Positions 7,577-14,733 of a DNA stretch of 40,206 nt are shown one piece after another. Source of the stretch: an uncultured bacterium (GTDB taxonomy: Bacteria; Cyanobacteriota; Vampirovibrionia; Obscuribacterales; Obscuribacteraceae). The translations under genes and the position numbers were made by a program. Location of the stretch: contig CAJXZK010000012.1 of NCBI GenBank assembly GCA_913063055.1, positions 1 to 40,206 of the forward strand. The letters are read 5' to 3'. The first letter of the stretch is position 1. Every line of letters begins with the position of its first letter. The notes under the pieces were generated by a model, which was not told where the DNA came from, made no database searches, and was given only the letters and a program-made list of their open reading frames with translations.

Positions 7577-7615
7577 AAAACGATAGCAGCCCACAGCCCC
7601 GGGTTCTATCGTTTT
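7577..7615. terminator. Bidirectional terminator between convergent genes
   Basis: AAAACGATAG (7577-7586) and CTATCGTTTT (7606-7615) form a perfect 10-bp stem around 19 nt. Arms begin and end with A4/T4, giving a short U-tract in both directions. It sits between the HAD gene (plus) and the leucine-rich-repeat gene (minus), where a shared terminator is expected. Confidence 0.75.
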
Positions 7616-7688
7616 CCACACGCCTACTGTCTGCCATAGTTAAAAGTTGACTGGAGCACTGACACTGTTGCACAGACAACATGATCCA

Positions 7689-8672
7689 TCATCTAGTCAT
7701 TGGCCCAAACATTGTATTGGTGTATGAATCTACACCCTCAACCGCCTTGATCTTAAACGGGATAGCGGGGAAAGCCTTTCTAATTCGCCGCTGTTCACTA
7801 GGCGCATACTCGCCGAAAGGCTTGGGTAAATCAATGCCGACAAGACCATGCCGGCCCAACGACTCAAGAGCCGTAACTGAAATTTTAGTCTGCTTCACAC
7901 TAAGTCTCTGCAACTTAGGTAGCTTTAGCAAAAATGGTACTGCCTTATCGTCAATATCACGATTGAAATCTATATCGAGATCAGTGAGGCCACGACATTT
8001 ACAGACATGCTCCAGACCACTTGCAGACAAGTTAACCCGAGTCAAGCCGAGGTGTGAAAGCTGAGGAAAATTCTGCAAATAACGCAAGCTATCGTTATTC
8101 ACATCAGCACCACCGAAGCGCAGTTCAGTCAGTTTTTTGCATCCAAGTAGAGCAGGCAAACAGCGACCAGTTATAAAGCCATTTCCAGCCGAGAGCGATA
8201 TCAATTCAGGCATGGTCCCCATTGTCGCAAGGCCCTTGTCTGTGACTTCGGTGCCGTCTAAATCAATTCCTTTTAGACCTGAGATATGCCGCAAGTAAGG
8301 CACCATCCGATCACTCCAAGAATTTTCCTCATCCGTCATGGCTAAAAAACGTAATTCTACATAGTCAAAAGCATCAGCAGGCAATTTCAAAAGACACTGC
8401 GGATGCTGATAGAAAGAGCAACTCGGCTCGAACTTGATCAGCTTAGTCGAAGGCAATTTGACCAGTCCGCGCGCCTCGGCAAGAGGAACACCTTTGCCTT
8501 TACCGTATAACTCAAGAGGAATCTGCAATTGATTCAATTTGCCAACCGAGTAGTTAGGTGGAAACTCAAGCACTCGCCAACTAGCTTTTGCCCAACACAA
8601 TTTCTCAGCAGCACAAAGCAGCACTAACAAAAGAGCAGAGGAAGCTACAGTGTGGAAACAACTCTTTTGCAT
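7689..8672 (-). CDS. Secreted leucine-rich-repeat protein
   Basis: The 327-residue product, read from the ATG at 8672, starts with a signal peptide (MQKSCFHTVASSALLLVLLC, cleavage probably after CWA). From about residue 130 at least five leucine-rich repeats of about 24 residues are visible (for example KLTELRFGGADVNNDSL, LSHLGLTRVNLSASGLE, LTDLDIDFNRDIDDKAV). They resemble the Cys-containing/RI-like class common in planctomycetal and cyanobacterial-lineage proteins. Such repeats usually bind proteins, and with the signal peptide it should act outside the cytoplasm. A GTG 51 bp upstream would bury the signal peptide behind a 17-residue extension, so the ATG is preferred. No SD is seen before it, but TATAAT lies eight bases upstream, compatible with a leaderless mRNA. 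The first 100 mature residues match nothing I recognise. Confidence 0.75.
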   Translation of the reverse strand: MQKSCFHTVASSALLLVLLCAAEKLCWAKASWRVLEFPPNYSVGKLNQLQIPLELYGKGKGVPLAEARGLVKLPSTKLIKFEPSCSFYQHPQCLLKLPADAFDYVELRFLAMTDEENSWSDRMVPYLRHISGLKGIDLDGTEVTDKGLATMGTMPELISLSAGNGFITGRCLPALLGCKKLTELRFGGADVNNDSLRYLQNFPQLSHLGLTRVNLSASGLEHVCKCRGLTDLDIDFNRDIDDKAVPFLLKLPKLQRLSVKQTKISVTALESLGRHGLVGIDLPKPFGEYAPSEQRRIRKAFPAIPFKIKAVEGVDSYTNTMFGPMTR

Positions 8673-8679
8673 AACTACA

Positions 8680-8685
8680 ATTATA
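8680..8685 (-). promoter_or_regulatory. Perfect -10 hexamer close to the LRR gene start
   Basis: On the minus strand TATAAT lies eight bases before the ATG at 8672. Initiation about seven bases downstream would give an mRNA starting at or next to the start codon. No good -35 box is found at 16-18 bp, so this is tentative. Confidence 0.3.
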
Positions 8686-8942
8686 TTAGCAGCACAACAG
8701 CCATATTTTAGTTTGCAATTCACGCGAACTGCTCGATAGTGCCTCCGTAAGATTTACTAGCTGAATTTCTTACCACTTCAAGCGGCAGCCAGTAAGCTAA
8801 GCCGCACGGAAAGGCTGTCAGGCAAAGCACTTGGCGGTATTTGCTGCGACGCAGCTGACAAAAGAGCAGAACCCTGAGCGCTTGCAACTGTTAGTCGATT
8901 TCAGTGACAAGCAAATAGAGTCTACTCTTTTTGAGGTGCACC

Positions 8943-9230
8943 ATGGATTTTTGGAACATCGCTCTATTGGAATCGCTATTTGTCACAACCATATCCTTGG
9001 GCCTAGGACTAGTAAAACTACCAAAAAGACTAACCAGAAAGAGATTGATAAAGGGCTTTCCCTGGGGCTATTACAAGCAAAACGTGCCTAACCCAGATGG
9101 TGACTTTTACGCTGAAGAAAACACCAATTTCCTTCACAACACTGGAACAAAATTCGAAGGTGTACCCGGCTTAGGTGTACTGGGAGAGATGCAAATACAT
9201 GGCTTTGGCGAAGGCTATTCTGATTGGTGA
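8943..9230 (+). CDS. Small membrane-anchored protein, family not recognised
   Basis: ATG 8943 is preceded by GAGGTG (8933-8938) four bases away and opens a 95-residue frame. The N-terminus (MDFWNIALLESLFVTTISLGLGLV) is one hydrophobic helix followed by a strongly basic stretch (KLPKRLTRKRLIKG), an inside-positive anchor. The rest is Gly/Asn/Asp-rich and ends GFGEGYSDW. The frame extends 12 bp further upstream without a better start. It is convergent with the next gene, with seven bases between stops. Function unknown; it is one of several small membrane proteins here. Confidence 0.5.
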   Translation: MDFWNIALLESLFVTTISLGLGLVKLPKRLTRKRLIKGFPWGYYKQNVPNPDGDFYAEENTNFLHNTGTKFEGVPGLGVLGEMQIHGFGEGYSDW

Positions 9231-9237
9231 ATCGGAG

Positions 9238-9492
9238 TTAGCCCAGGCGCTTAAGAATTTGAATTCGCAGCTCTACTGCTTCACTGGCACGACTACGACA
9301 GGCATTATCAGAACATAGATGCTGCAATTTACTGCAGCAATCTCCAGGGCCGATCTCATAGGTGCCCCAATATCCAATCAATGTGGCGGTATCTTTGACT
9401 ACAGATCGATTTTGACTGTGATGGTGAAAGCGACGAAAAGTGACCACTCCCACCCAAGCGATGATCACCAGCACAAATAGAATGATGTCCAT
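9238..9492 (-). CDS. Small single-helix membrane protein with cysteine cluster
   Basis: The 84-residue protein begins with a clear membrane helix (MDIILFVLVIIAWVGVVTF) and a basic/His patch (RRFHHH). The C-terminal half carries four closely spaced Cys residues (GDCCSKLQHLCSDNACRSR). ATG 9492 has only a weak GGTGGG before it. The Cys spacing (CC-x5-C-x4-C) suggests disulfides or metal binding, but I recognise no family. Other small proteins nearby (11245-11409, 11427-11765) share the plan of N-terminal helix plus C-terminal cysteines, without obvious sequence homology. Confidence 0.5.
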   Translation of the reverse strand: MDIILFVLVIIAWVGVVTFRRFHHHSQNRSVVKDTATLIGYWGTYEIGPGDCCSKLQHLCSDNACRSRASEAVELRIQILKRLG

Positions 9493-9775
9493 TACAGGCC
9501 CACCTATGCTTGGCTAAATTGGCGATGGCGAGGGTTGAATCCAATGAATCAGTTGAATCGAGATAACAACCCTGGGCCACCAGCTCGACCCTAGCAAAAA
9601 GACAGCCTCGATCCAAAAGCGGAAACAATCATCGCAAAAGCTCTCAGAGCCATGCTTTTACTGGTATCAACAAAAATCAATGTCAATAAATAACAGCAAT
9701 TAATACAATCAGAAGTTGGCGCGAACTCTGTTCAGTAAGTACCTACAGTTAGCGCTAAGCACGAGTTCTCTAGAG

Positions 9776-10942
9776 CTAGCTCTTGCTCTCACCGAGAAGG
9801 CGATAAGCAGTAGCAGCTAAAATCGCTGCACCGATATAAAGGGCAGACTCATCCACATCAAAAGAAGGGCTATGGTGACTGCGGCGACTAGTGCGAATCT
9901 GGCCGCCTAAAAGCATCATACTACCGGGTGTTACTTTCAAAAGAGCAGAGTAATCTTCGGTCCAAGTCTTGCGCTTCACTACCGAAACGCTCTTCTCGCC
10001 GACGACTTCGCAAGCCACTTGACGCATAGTCTCGGTCACATCTGCATCAAGTTCTCCACCGCTCTCGGAATCGAGATACTCTAAATAATAAACGCCACCA
10101 GCCTGCAATACAGTGGCACAGGCGGCGTCTAAACGCTTCATCTCTTCACGTCGTGCTTCCTTACCAAGAGAATTCAGCGAGCCGCGTAAAGTAGCTGATT
10201 GACAAATAGATTGCGCACCAGGTGGGGCCGTCTCAATAGAATTTACTATTGTAGTTCCGTCACTAGAGTCAGTGCTGCTGCCGGCAAACAACGATTGAAG
10301 CAGTGTTGCTATCGCTCTTATGCAGTCAAATGGTACTTCGCGCGATGTCGCGGCAGGCTTAATTTCTATCTTGAAAATACTCGCAGCTACTTTCGCTGAC
10401 TCAGTGATGATCCCTACCATTCCCGGCATCATGGTGGCGTCAATATGCAGAGCAATAATAGATTTCACTCCATCGAGAGCGCCACCTTCAATCATACGAA
10501 AGGTACCAGTCTTCCCCTCAGCATCAACAGATTCTTCCGCAGCAGGCTGCATAATAATGCGCACGCCGCCAGCAGAAGCGCCTTGAGCAGCCAAAATTTT
10601 GGCGGCAGCTAAGGCACAAGCCATGTTCACATCATGGCCACAGCTATGAGAAACACCATCATGAGATGAGCGATAGTGGCTAGTGGTTGATTCATGCATG
10701 GGCAAACCGTCCATCTCTGCACGAATAGCTACTACAGGATTGGCGCCAAAATCTGCCACAACACCAGTGGTTCCCACCTGTCGGCGCACAGAGTAACCGT
10801 ACTGCTCAAGTGTCTTTGCCACAAAGGCCGCGGTCTTCTCTTCCTTAAAACCTAATTCTGGAATGCTGTGAAGATACCGTCGCTGCTCGACAATCTCGCT
10901 TTGAAGATCTTTGGCAATTTGAATCCACGGAATCTCTTTCAT
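9776..10942 (-). CDS. M20-family metallo-amidohydrolase (N-acyl-amino-acid/aminobenzoyl type)
   Basis: The 388-residue protein matches the M20D amidohydrolase group (hippurate hydrolase, IAA-amino-acid hydrolase, N-acetyl-diaminopimelate deacetylase). Visible signatures are HSIPELGFKEEKT near the start, AIRAEMDGLPMHE, SCGHDVNMA (metal ligands Cys101/His103), QPAAEES (Glu136/137), LHIDA (His166) and the C-terminal HHSPSFDVDESAL. It would cleave an N-acyl group from an amino acid in the cytoplasm; the exact substrate cannot be told. Length is normal. ATG 10942 follows GGAGAG at three to four bases. Upstream is a 302-bp divergent region before a small membrane-protein operon, so it is probably transcribed alone. 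Confidence 0.9.
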   Translation of the reverse strand: MKEIPWIQIAKDLQSEIVEQRRYLHSIPELGFKEEKTAAFVAKTLEQYGYSVRRQVGTTGVVADFGANPVVAIRAEMDGLPMHESTTSHYRSSHDGVSHSCGHDVNMACALAAAKILAAQGASAGGVRIIMQPAAEESVDAEGKTGTFRMIEGGALDGVKSIIALHIDATMMPGMVGIITESAKVAASIFKIEIKPAATSREVPFDCIRAIATLLQSLFAGSSTDSSDGTTIVNSIETAPPGAQSICQSATLRGSLNSLGKEARREEMKRLDAACATVLQAGGVYYLEYLDSESGGELDADVTETMRQVACEVVGEKSVSVVKRKTWTEDYSALLKVTPGSMMLLGGQIRTSRRSHHSPSFDVDESALYIGAAILAATAYRLLGESKS

Positions 10943-11244
10943 AATCTCTCCAGCATTTTTGCACCTAAATAATACAACAGCGAAACCGCACTTCTCAATG
11001 ATTCACACCAACTGTGCTAGCTTGCCGACCATAGTTACCACTAACCCAACATTGCCTAAAGCCCCATTCATAGTACCAGCCAAATATCACCAAAAGCCAG
11101 CCACAGAGCCGCTTTCGCCAATCGCCGCGATTGCTTGTACACACTCAGCCGCTTTTGCTAGTACCAATGTATACCTGTCAAGCAGTGCTGCCGACAACCA
11201 GCAAACAAAATCTTCTTGGCAGAAACATATAGGGAGGAAGATTG
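10943..11244. other. Divergent intergenic region without a supported gene
   Basis: Lies between the M20 gene (minus) and the small-protein pair (plus), and so should hold promoters for both. An open frame crosses it on the plus strand but has no ribosome site and overlaps the well-supported 54-residue gene. No clear -35/-10 pair was identified. Confidence 0.4.
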
Positions 11245-11409
11245 ATGGAATGCATCATAGTCAATTTGTTAGTTATGGCAATTGGAACATTTGCAGTAGT
11301 GCAATTCAAAGATTTAAAAGAGACAGCTGCGACATTCACCACCAATGAAGATAAATGTGACCTTGAAGAATGCAATGTCTGCGTCGCTGTAAGTGGTAGT
11401 TCAAAGTAG
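11245..11409 (+). CDS. 54-residue membrane microprotein with C-terminal cysteines
   Basis: ATG 11245 has a strong SD (GGGAGGAAG, from 11232) four to eight bases upstream and opens a 54-codon frame ending TAG 11409. The product begins MECIIVNLLVMAIGTFAVVQ, one membrane helix, followed by an acidic tail with a C-x4-C-x2-C cluster (KCDLEECNVC) and a Ser/Lys end. It is only 17 bp before the next small membrane protein, which also ends in cysteines, so the two probably form an operon and may act together. Family and function unknown; metal or thiol chemistry at the membrane is possible but unproven. Confidence 0.6.
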   Translation: MECIIVNLLVMAIGTFAVVQFKDLKETAATFTTNEDKCDLEECNVCVAVSGSSK

Positions 11410-11426
11410 TCATAAGAGGTAAAAAC

Positions 11427-11765
11427 GTGAATATATTTCTCTATTCGTCTTTAGGAACAGGTCTTCTCACCCCAATGCTCATATTAGTTGTACTAGCGGC
11501 ACTTTTGATAGCGGTGCTTGTAGTTCATGAAAAAGCTGATTCGTTTAGCGGCAGTAATCTTCATTTTGGTCAGTCAATTTTCGGTTCCAAAAGCAACCTG
11601 GACAGCCATCAATTAATTAGCCAGCGAATTAGCCAAAGAATAAATGCCAATCCCGGTCAATGGGGCAGCTATGAAAAACGATTGACTGAACAACCTATGC
11701 AAGAATCAGCCTGTGGCGGATGCTGCACAATTATGTGGAAACCAAATAAAAGCGATATCGCCTAG
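11427..11765 (+). CDS. Small membrane protein with C-terminal CGGCC motif
   Basis: GTG 11427 follows AAGAGG with about seven bases spacing; the product has 112 residues. Residues about 13-35 (PMLILVVLAALLIAVLVV) form a single helix, followed by a Ser/Gln-rich polar region and a C-terminal ESACGGCCTIMW motif with three cysteines. Second gene of a two-gene unit with 11245-11409, closed by the very strong terminator at 11793-11840. The shared plan of N-terminal helix and terminal cysteines suggests that the two proteins interact or bind the same ligand. No family recognised. Confidence 0.6.
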   Translation: MNIFLYSSLGTGLLTPMLILVVLAALLIAVLVVHEKADSFSGSNLHFGQSIFGSKSNLDSHQLISQRISQRINANPGQWGSYEKRLTEQPMQESACGGCCTIMWKPNKSDIA

Positions 11766-11792
11766 GTCAGAACGTGACAATTAAAATGTACG

Positions 11793-11840
11793 AAAGAGCC
11801 AGTGAGCGAAAGTTCACTCGGCTCTTTTTTTTTTTTTTTT
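11793..11840 (+). terminator. Strong intrinsic terminator
   Basis: AAAGAGCC-AGTGA pairs with TCACT-(C)-GGCTCTTT across an eight-base loop (one bulged C), followed by an uninterrupted run of 16 T (11825-11840). It closes the small membrane-protein operon. It is the clearest Rho-independent terminator in the window. Confidence 0.92.
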
Positions 11841-11917
11841 CTAGTAGCAAAATTGACTTACTTTCCTGTTCTTGTTCCTCTTCCCGTTCCTAGACCCAAC
11901 CGGCACCGGGACTATGT

Positions 11918-12109
11918 ATGAGTACCGCGCCTCAGGTGAGCTTTGAATTAAAAATTGATCGCAATTGCGTGCAAAACTCTTTGGCAGCAAGCTCTGTTAA
12001 TGCAAGCAAACGCGAAGAGCATTTACTGAAGCCACTTTTCAAGACTCAGAGCAATAACTTAGCGAATGACGAGAGCTATGCGAATGCTCTTAGCAGCGCC
12101 GTGCCCTAG
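11918..12109 (+). CDS. Doubtful small soluble protein
   Basis: A 63-residue frame from ATG 11918 (MSTAPQVSFELKIDRNC...) lies between the terminator and the SulP gene. Composition is ordinary for a soluble polar protein, but no SD precedes the start and no motif is visible. It may be chance. Confidence 0.25.
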   Translation: MSTAPQVSFELKIDRNCVQNSLAASSVNASKREEHLLKPLFKTQSNNLANDESYANALSSAVP

Positions 12110-12242
12110 CTCTTAAAAATCAACACTAAGCGGAAACTGGCTGCTACTCTGAGTTCAGCTTCTTTACAAGCCGATTTCCACAAGCCTTTGCTTGATTAAT
12201 CGCTTTGCACTAATCAGTTTTTCCCAACGCGGAGACTCAACT

Positions 12243-13979
12243 ATGCCCACTCTTGCAGCACAAAATAATAAAGCCCAGCAAATTCAAAGCGCCCCCCAGC
12301 AGCCTAACAACAGCAGCAGCAATAACACTAAAATCAGAACAAAGCCCCTCCCCCAAGACGGCTTAAACGGCCTGCGTCAACATTGGAAGACCGACATCAT
12401 GTCTGGCTTCATTGTCTTTCTCATTGCACTGCCACTGAGCCTGGGCATCGCCATGGCCTCAGGAGTGCCACCGATGGCCGGAATAATCAGCGCCATCGTC
12501 GGCGGTGTACTCGTCTCGCTGATAAGCGGCTCACACGTGACTATAAACGGCCCGGCAGCAGGTCTGATTGTAGTTGTCTTGTGCTCCGTCGATCGCCTGG
12601 GCGGAGGCTCACTGGGCTATAAGGGAACGCTAGCAGCAATTGTAGTGTCAGGAGCAATACTAGCAGTGCTCGGTCTAAGCAAGGCAGGAGAGCTCGGTAA
12701 ACTATTTCCCGCTTCGGTCATTCACGGAATGCTTGCTGCCATAGGCATTATCATCATGACCAAACAATTGCCATACATACTGGGGGTGAGTGTAGAAGCG
12801 AAAGAGCCCATGGCACTGATTATGGCTTTACCGACCATGATTGCTCACTTAAATCCGGCCATAGCGGCTATTGCCTTTGTTAGCCTGCTGTTGCTCATTG
12901 GCCATGGCCTCAGCGAACATAAATTAGTCAAGAAAATTCCAGCACCTGTAATTGTCATAGCTGTAGCGGTAGCACTCGGCTCCGGCTTTGGTCTAGACAA
13001 GCCCCATCAATATCAATTGCTTGGTGTTCAACATCAAATTGAACCTCTAAAATGTCTGATTGCCTTACCGAAAAATGTTATGGATGGCATAGTTTTGCCT
13101 GACTTCAGCCACATCAATAGCTACGCTTTCTGGCTTTCAGTTCTATCAATCACACTAATACAGGGCCTGGAAAGCCTATTGAGTTGTACAGCCGTTGATC
13201 GTTTAGACGCCCACCGCAGACAAGCCAACTTAAGCCGTGACGTAGCTGCCGTTGGCTGTGGCACCATGGTGTCAGGCATGCTCGGCGGCCTGCCCATCAT
13301 CGCTGAAATCGTACGCAGCTCCGCCAACATAAGCAATGGCGCCCAAACCAGGTGGTCTAACTTCTTTCATGGTCTCTTTGTTCTGTTAGCCTTATTGTTT
13401 GCCGCCAGCCTAATCAACAAAATTCCCTTATCAGCACTGGCTGCAATTCTTATTGTCACAGGCTATAAGCTAGCAGCGCCCCATGTCTTTAAAGAAATCA
13501 ATGAAATAGGCATCGAACAAACCATCGTTTTCCTCACAACAATTATTGCCACGCTCTCTTCGGACCTGCTGATCGGGGTGGCAATCGGCATCTGCACCAA
13601 AGTGGTTTTGCATTTAGTGCGGGGCACAGCGATCTCGAATCTGTTCAAGGCCAATGTGAATTCTCAAATTCAGCCCGATGGCTCTGTGCGAATCGCGGTC
13701 AAAGGTGCGTTGATCTTCTCCAACTATCTCTCGCTCAAAAGACAACTCGACAGAATTCCCCAAAGCAAGCGCGTGTTGGTTGATCTTAGTGCTGCTCGAC
13801 TAATCGATCACAGCGTCATGGAACACTTACACTTCTATGCTGAGGAATATAGCCGCAGCGGCGGCACATTGACTGTAATCGGCCTGAACCGACACGAGAG
13901 TGCTTCTAAGCATCCGCTGTCTGCCCGGAGACTAAAAACAGGAAGCTATCGCTTGCCGCAGTCACAAATTGGCATCTAG
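12243..13979 (+). CDS. SulP-family anion transporter with STAS domain (possible bicarbonate carrier)
   Basis: The 578-residue protein has a polar Gln/Asn/Ser-rich N-terminus (about 45 residues), then the SulP membrane core: DIMSGFIVFLIALPLSLGIAM, GSHVTINGPAAGLIVVV and many further helices up to about residue 460. A C-terminal STAS domain follows (KRVLVDLSAARLIDHSVMEHL). The family exchanges or imports sulfate, bicarbonate and related anions with Na+ or H+. The core resembles the SulP group often fused to or neighbouring carbonic anhydrases, and a beta-carbonic anhydrase is present 6 kb upstream, so bicarbonate is a reasonable but unproven substrate. ATG 12243 has GCGGAG about eight bases before it; the frame is open to a TTG at 12192, which lacks a ribosome site. 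Confidence 0.88.
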   Translation: MPTLAAQNNKAQQIQSAPQQPNNSSSNNTKIRTKPLPQDGLNGLRQHWKTDIMSGFIVFLIALPLSLGIAMASGVPPMAGIISAIVGGVLVSLISGSHVTINGPAAGLIVVVLCSVDRLGGGSLGYKGTLAAIVVSGAILAVLGLSKAGELGKLFPASVIHGMLAAIGIIIMTKQLPYILGVSVEAKEPMALIMALPTMIAHLNPAIAAIAFVSLLLLIGHGLSEHKLVKKIPAPVIVIAVAVALGSGFGLDKPHQYQLLGVQHQIEPLKCLIALPKNVMDGIVLPDFSHINSYAFWLSVLSITLIQGLESLLSCTAVDRLDAHRRQANLSRDVAAVGCGTMVSGMLGGLPIIAEIVRSSANISNGAQTRWSNFFHGLFVLLALLFAASLINKIPLSALAAILIVTGYKLAAPHVFKEINEIGIEQTIVFLTTIIATLSSDLLIGVAIGICTKVVLHLVRGTAISNLFKANVNSQIQPDGSVRIAVKGALIFSNYLSLKRQLDRIPQSKRVLVDLSAARLIDHSVMEHLHFYAEEYSRSGGTLTVIGLNRHESASKHPLSARRLKTGSYRLPQSQIGI

Positions 13980-14028
13980 AAGGCTGGCGGTTAATGTATT
14001 CACGAGAGAAGCTGGTTGACTGCTCTAA

Positions 14029-14316
14029 CTAACCGACAGTCTTCAGCTTCTCAATCAAAATATCGGCAGCGTTAGTGACAATAAACACTTCTTGTACAGA
14101 GGTTGACGACTTAGCAAGAAGCTTAATTCCAGTTTGAGTGGGATATTTTACCTCTAGCCTAATACCAGAGCCCGAGCCACGAACCGGCTTGATCACGCCA
14201 GGAATAATAGAGACAATCTCATCGATAGACTCGATGCTCTCAAGCAAATCTCGCAAGCCGTCGATCATGCCGTGTTCGTATTTGATCTTAGACTTGCCAC
14301 TTCTGCGGTATTTCAT
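14029..14316 (-). CDS. DUF2103-like small protein
   Basis: The 95-residue basic protein starts with a Lys/Arg-rich end (MKYRRSGKSKIKYEHG). It then has GLRDLLESI, IVSIIPGVIKPVRGSG, GIKLLAKSSTSVQEVFIV and a closing amphipathic helix. This pattern resembles DUF2103, a short, predicted metal-binding family common in cyanobacteria; the match is from memory and should be confirmed. The compact alpha/beta layout and basic charge would fit nucleic-acid binding. ATG 14316 has AAGGAAG five bases upstream, and this ribosome site belongs to a 13-bp tandem repeat (14315-14405), so the initiation signal is present three times in a row. It is convergent with SulP. Confidence 0.6.
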   Translation of the reverse strand: MKYRRSGKSKIKYEHGMIDGLRDLLESIESIDEIVSIIPGVIKPVRGSGSGIRLEVKYPTQTGIKLLAKSSTSVQEVFIVTNAADILIEKLKTVG

Positions 14317-14405
14317 TGCTTCCTTGAATTGCTTCCTCGAATTGCTTCCTTAAACTGATTCCTGGCACTGTTTTCTTGCGTTGTTCTCTGGCAATGCTTT
14401 GTGCC
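14315..14405 (-). repeat. Decaying 13-bp tandem repeat carrying a triplicated ribosome-binding site
   Basis: On the plus strand seven consecutive 13-bp units run from 14315: ATTGCTTCCTTGA, ATTGCTTCCTCGA, ATTGCTTCCTTAA, then four progressively diverged units (ACTGATTCCTGGC, ACTGTTTTCTTGC, GTTGTTCTCTGGC, AATGCTTTGTGCC). In the direction of the DUF2103-like gene each of the first three units reads as [A/G]AGGAAGCAAT, an SD followed by AT. The unit nearest the gene supplies both the real SD and the first bases of the start codon. Conservation falls with distance from the gene. Confidence 0.85.
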
Positions 14406-14733
14406 ACTGCACAATCTCGAAATGAGAGGCGATGACAATGATACGCTCATTTGCGCAGCATAAGGCGGTAAATGAACAAACCCGAAGTACAAATCAGGGA
14501 TATCCCCCTTCTCTGTTGACCAAGACGATCGTATCGTTAGGAAACTGTTCAATTTACTATCGCGTCAATCACAGACATAACAGGAACTGCCGGTCGCCAG
14601 ACCTCCGCGTCGTTAATAGCGGCGGCGGCTTTTGCCTGACAAAAAGGGAAAATCAAATGAAGCTTGAGTCTTGTTGCAATTTGCTCGTTCGCTTATATGC
14701 CGACAGTCTGCTGCAATAATCGAATACAAAGCA
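14406..14733. other. Divergent intergenic region
   Basis: Between the DUF2103-like gene (minus) and a membrane-protein gene (plus). A 95-codon plus-strand frame (14432-14719) has a fair SD (AGAGG) but an improbable composition. No promoter pair is convincing, and nothing else is seen. Confidence 0.35.

Noticed and set aside
8831-9091. 86-codon plus-strand frame overlapping the 8943-9230 gene
   Set aside because: TTG start without SD, while the overlapping frame has ATG, SD and a clear membrane helix.
10959-11348. 129-codon plus-strand frame between the M20 gene and the small membrane proteins
   Set aside because: No SD, Thr/Pro/Ala chance composition, and it overlaps the well-initiated 54-codon gene.
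14432-14719. 95-codon plus-strand frame before the polytopic membrane protein
   Set aside because: An AGAGG lies upstream, but the product is basic, Asn/Arg/Cys-rich and without any pattern; kept out for lack of a second line of support.
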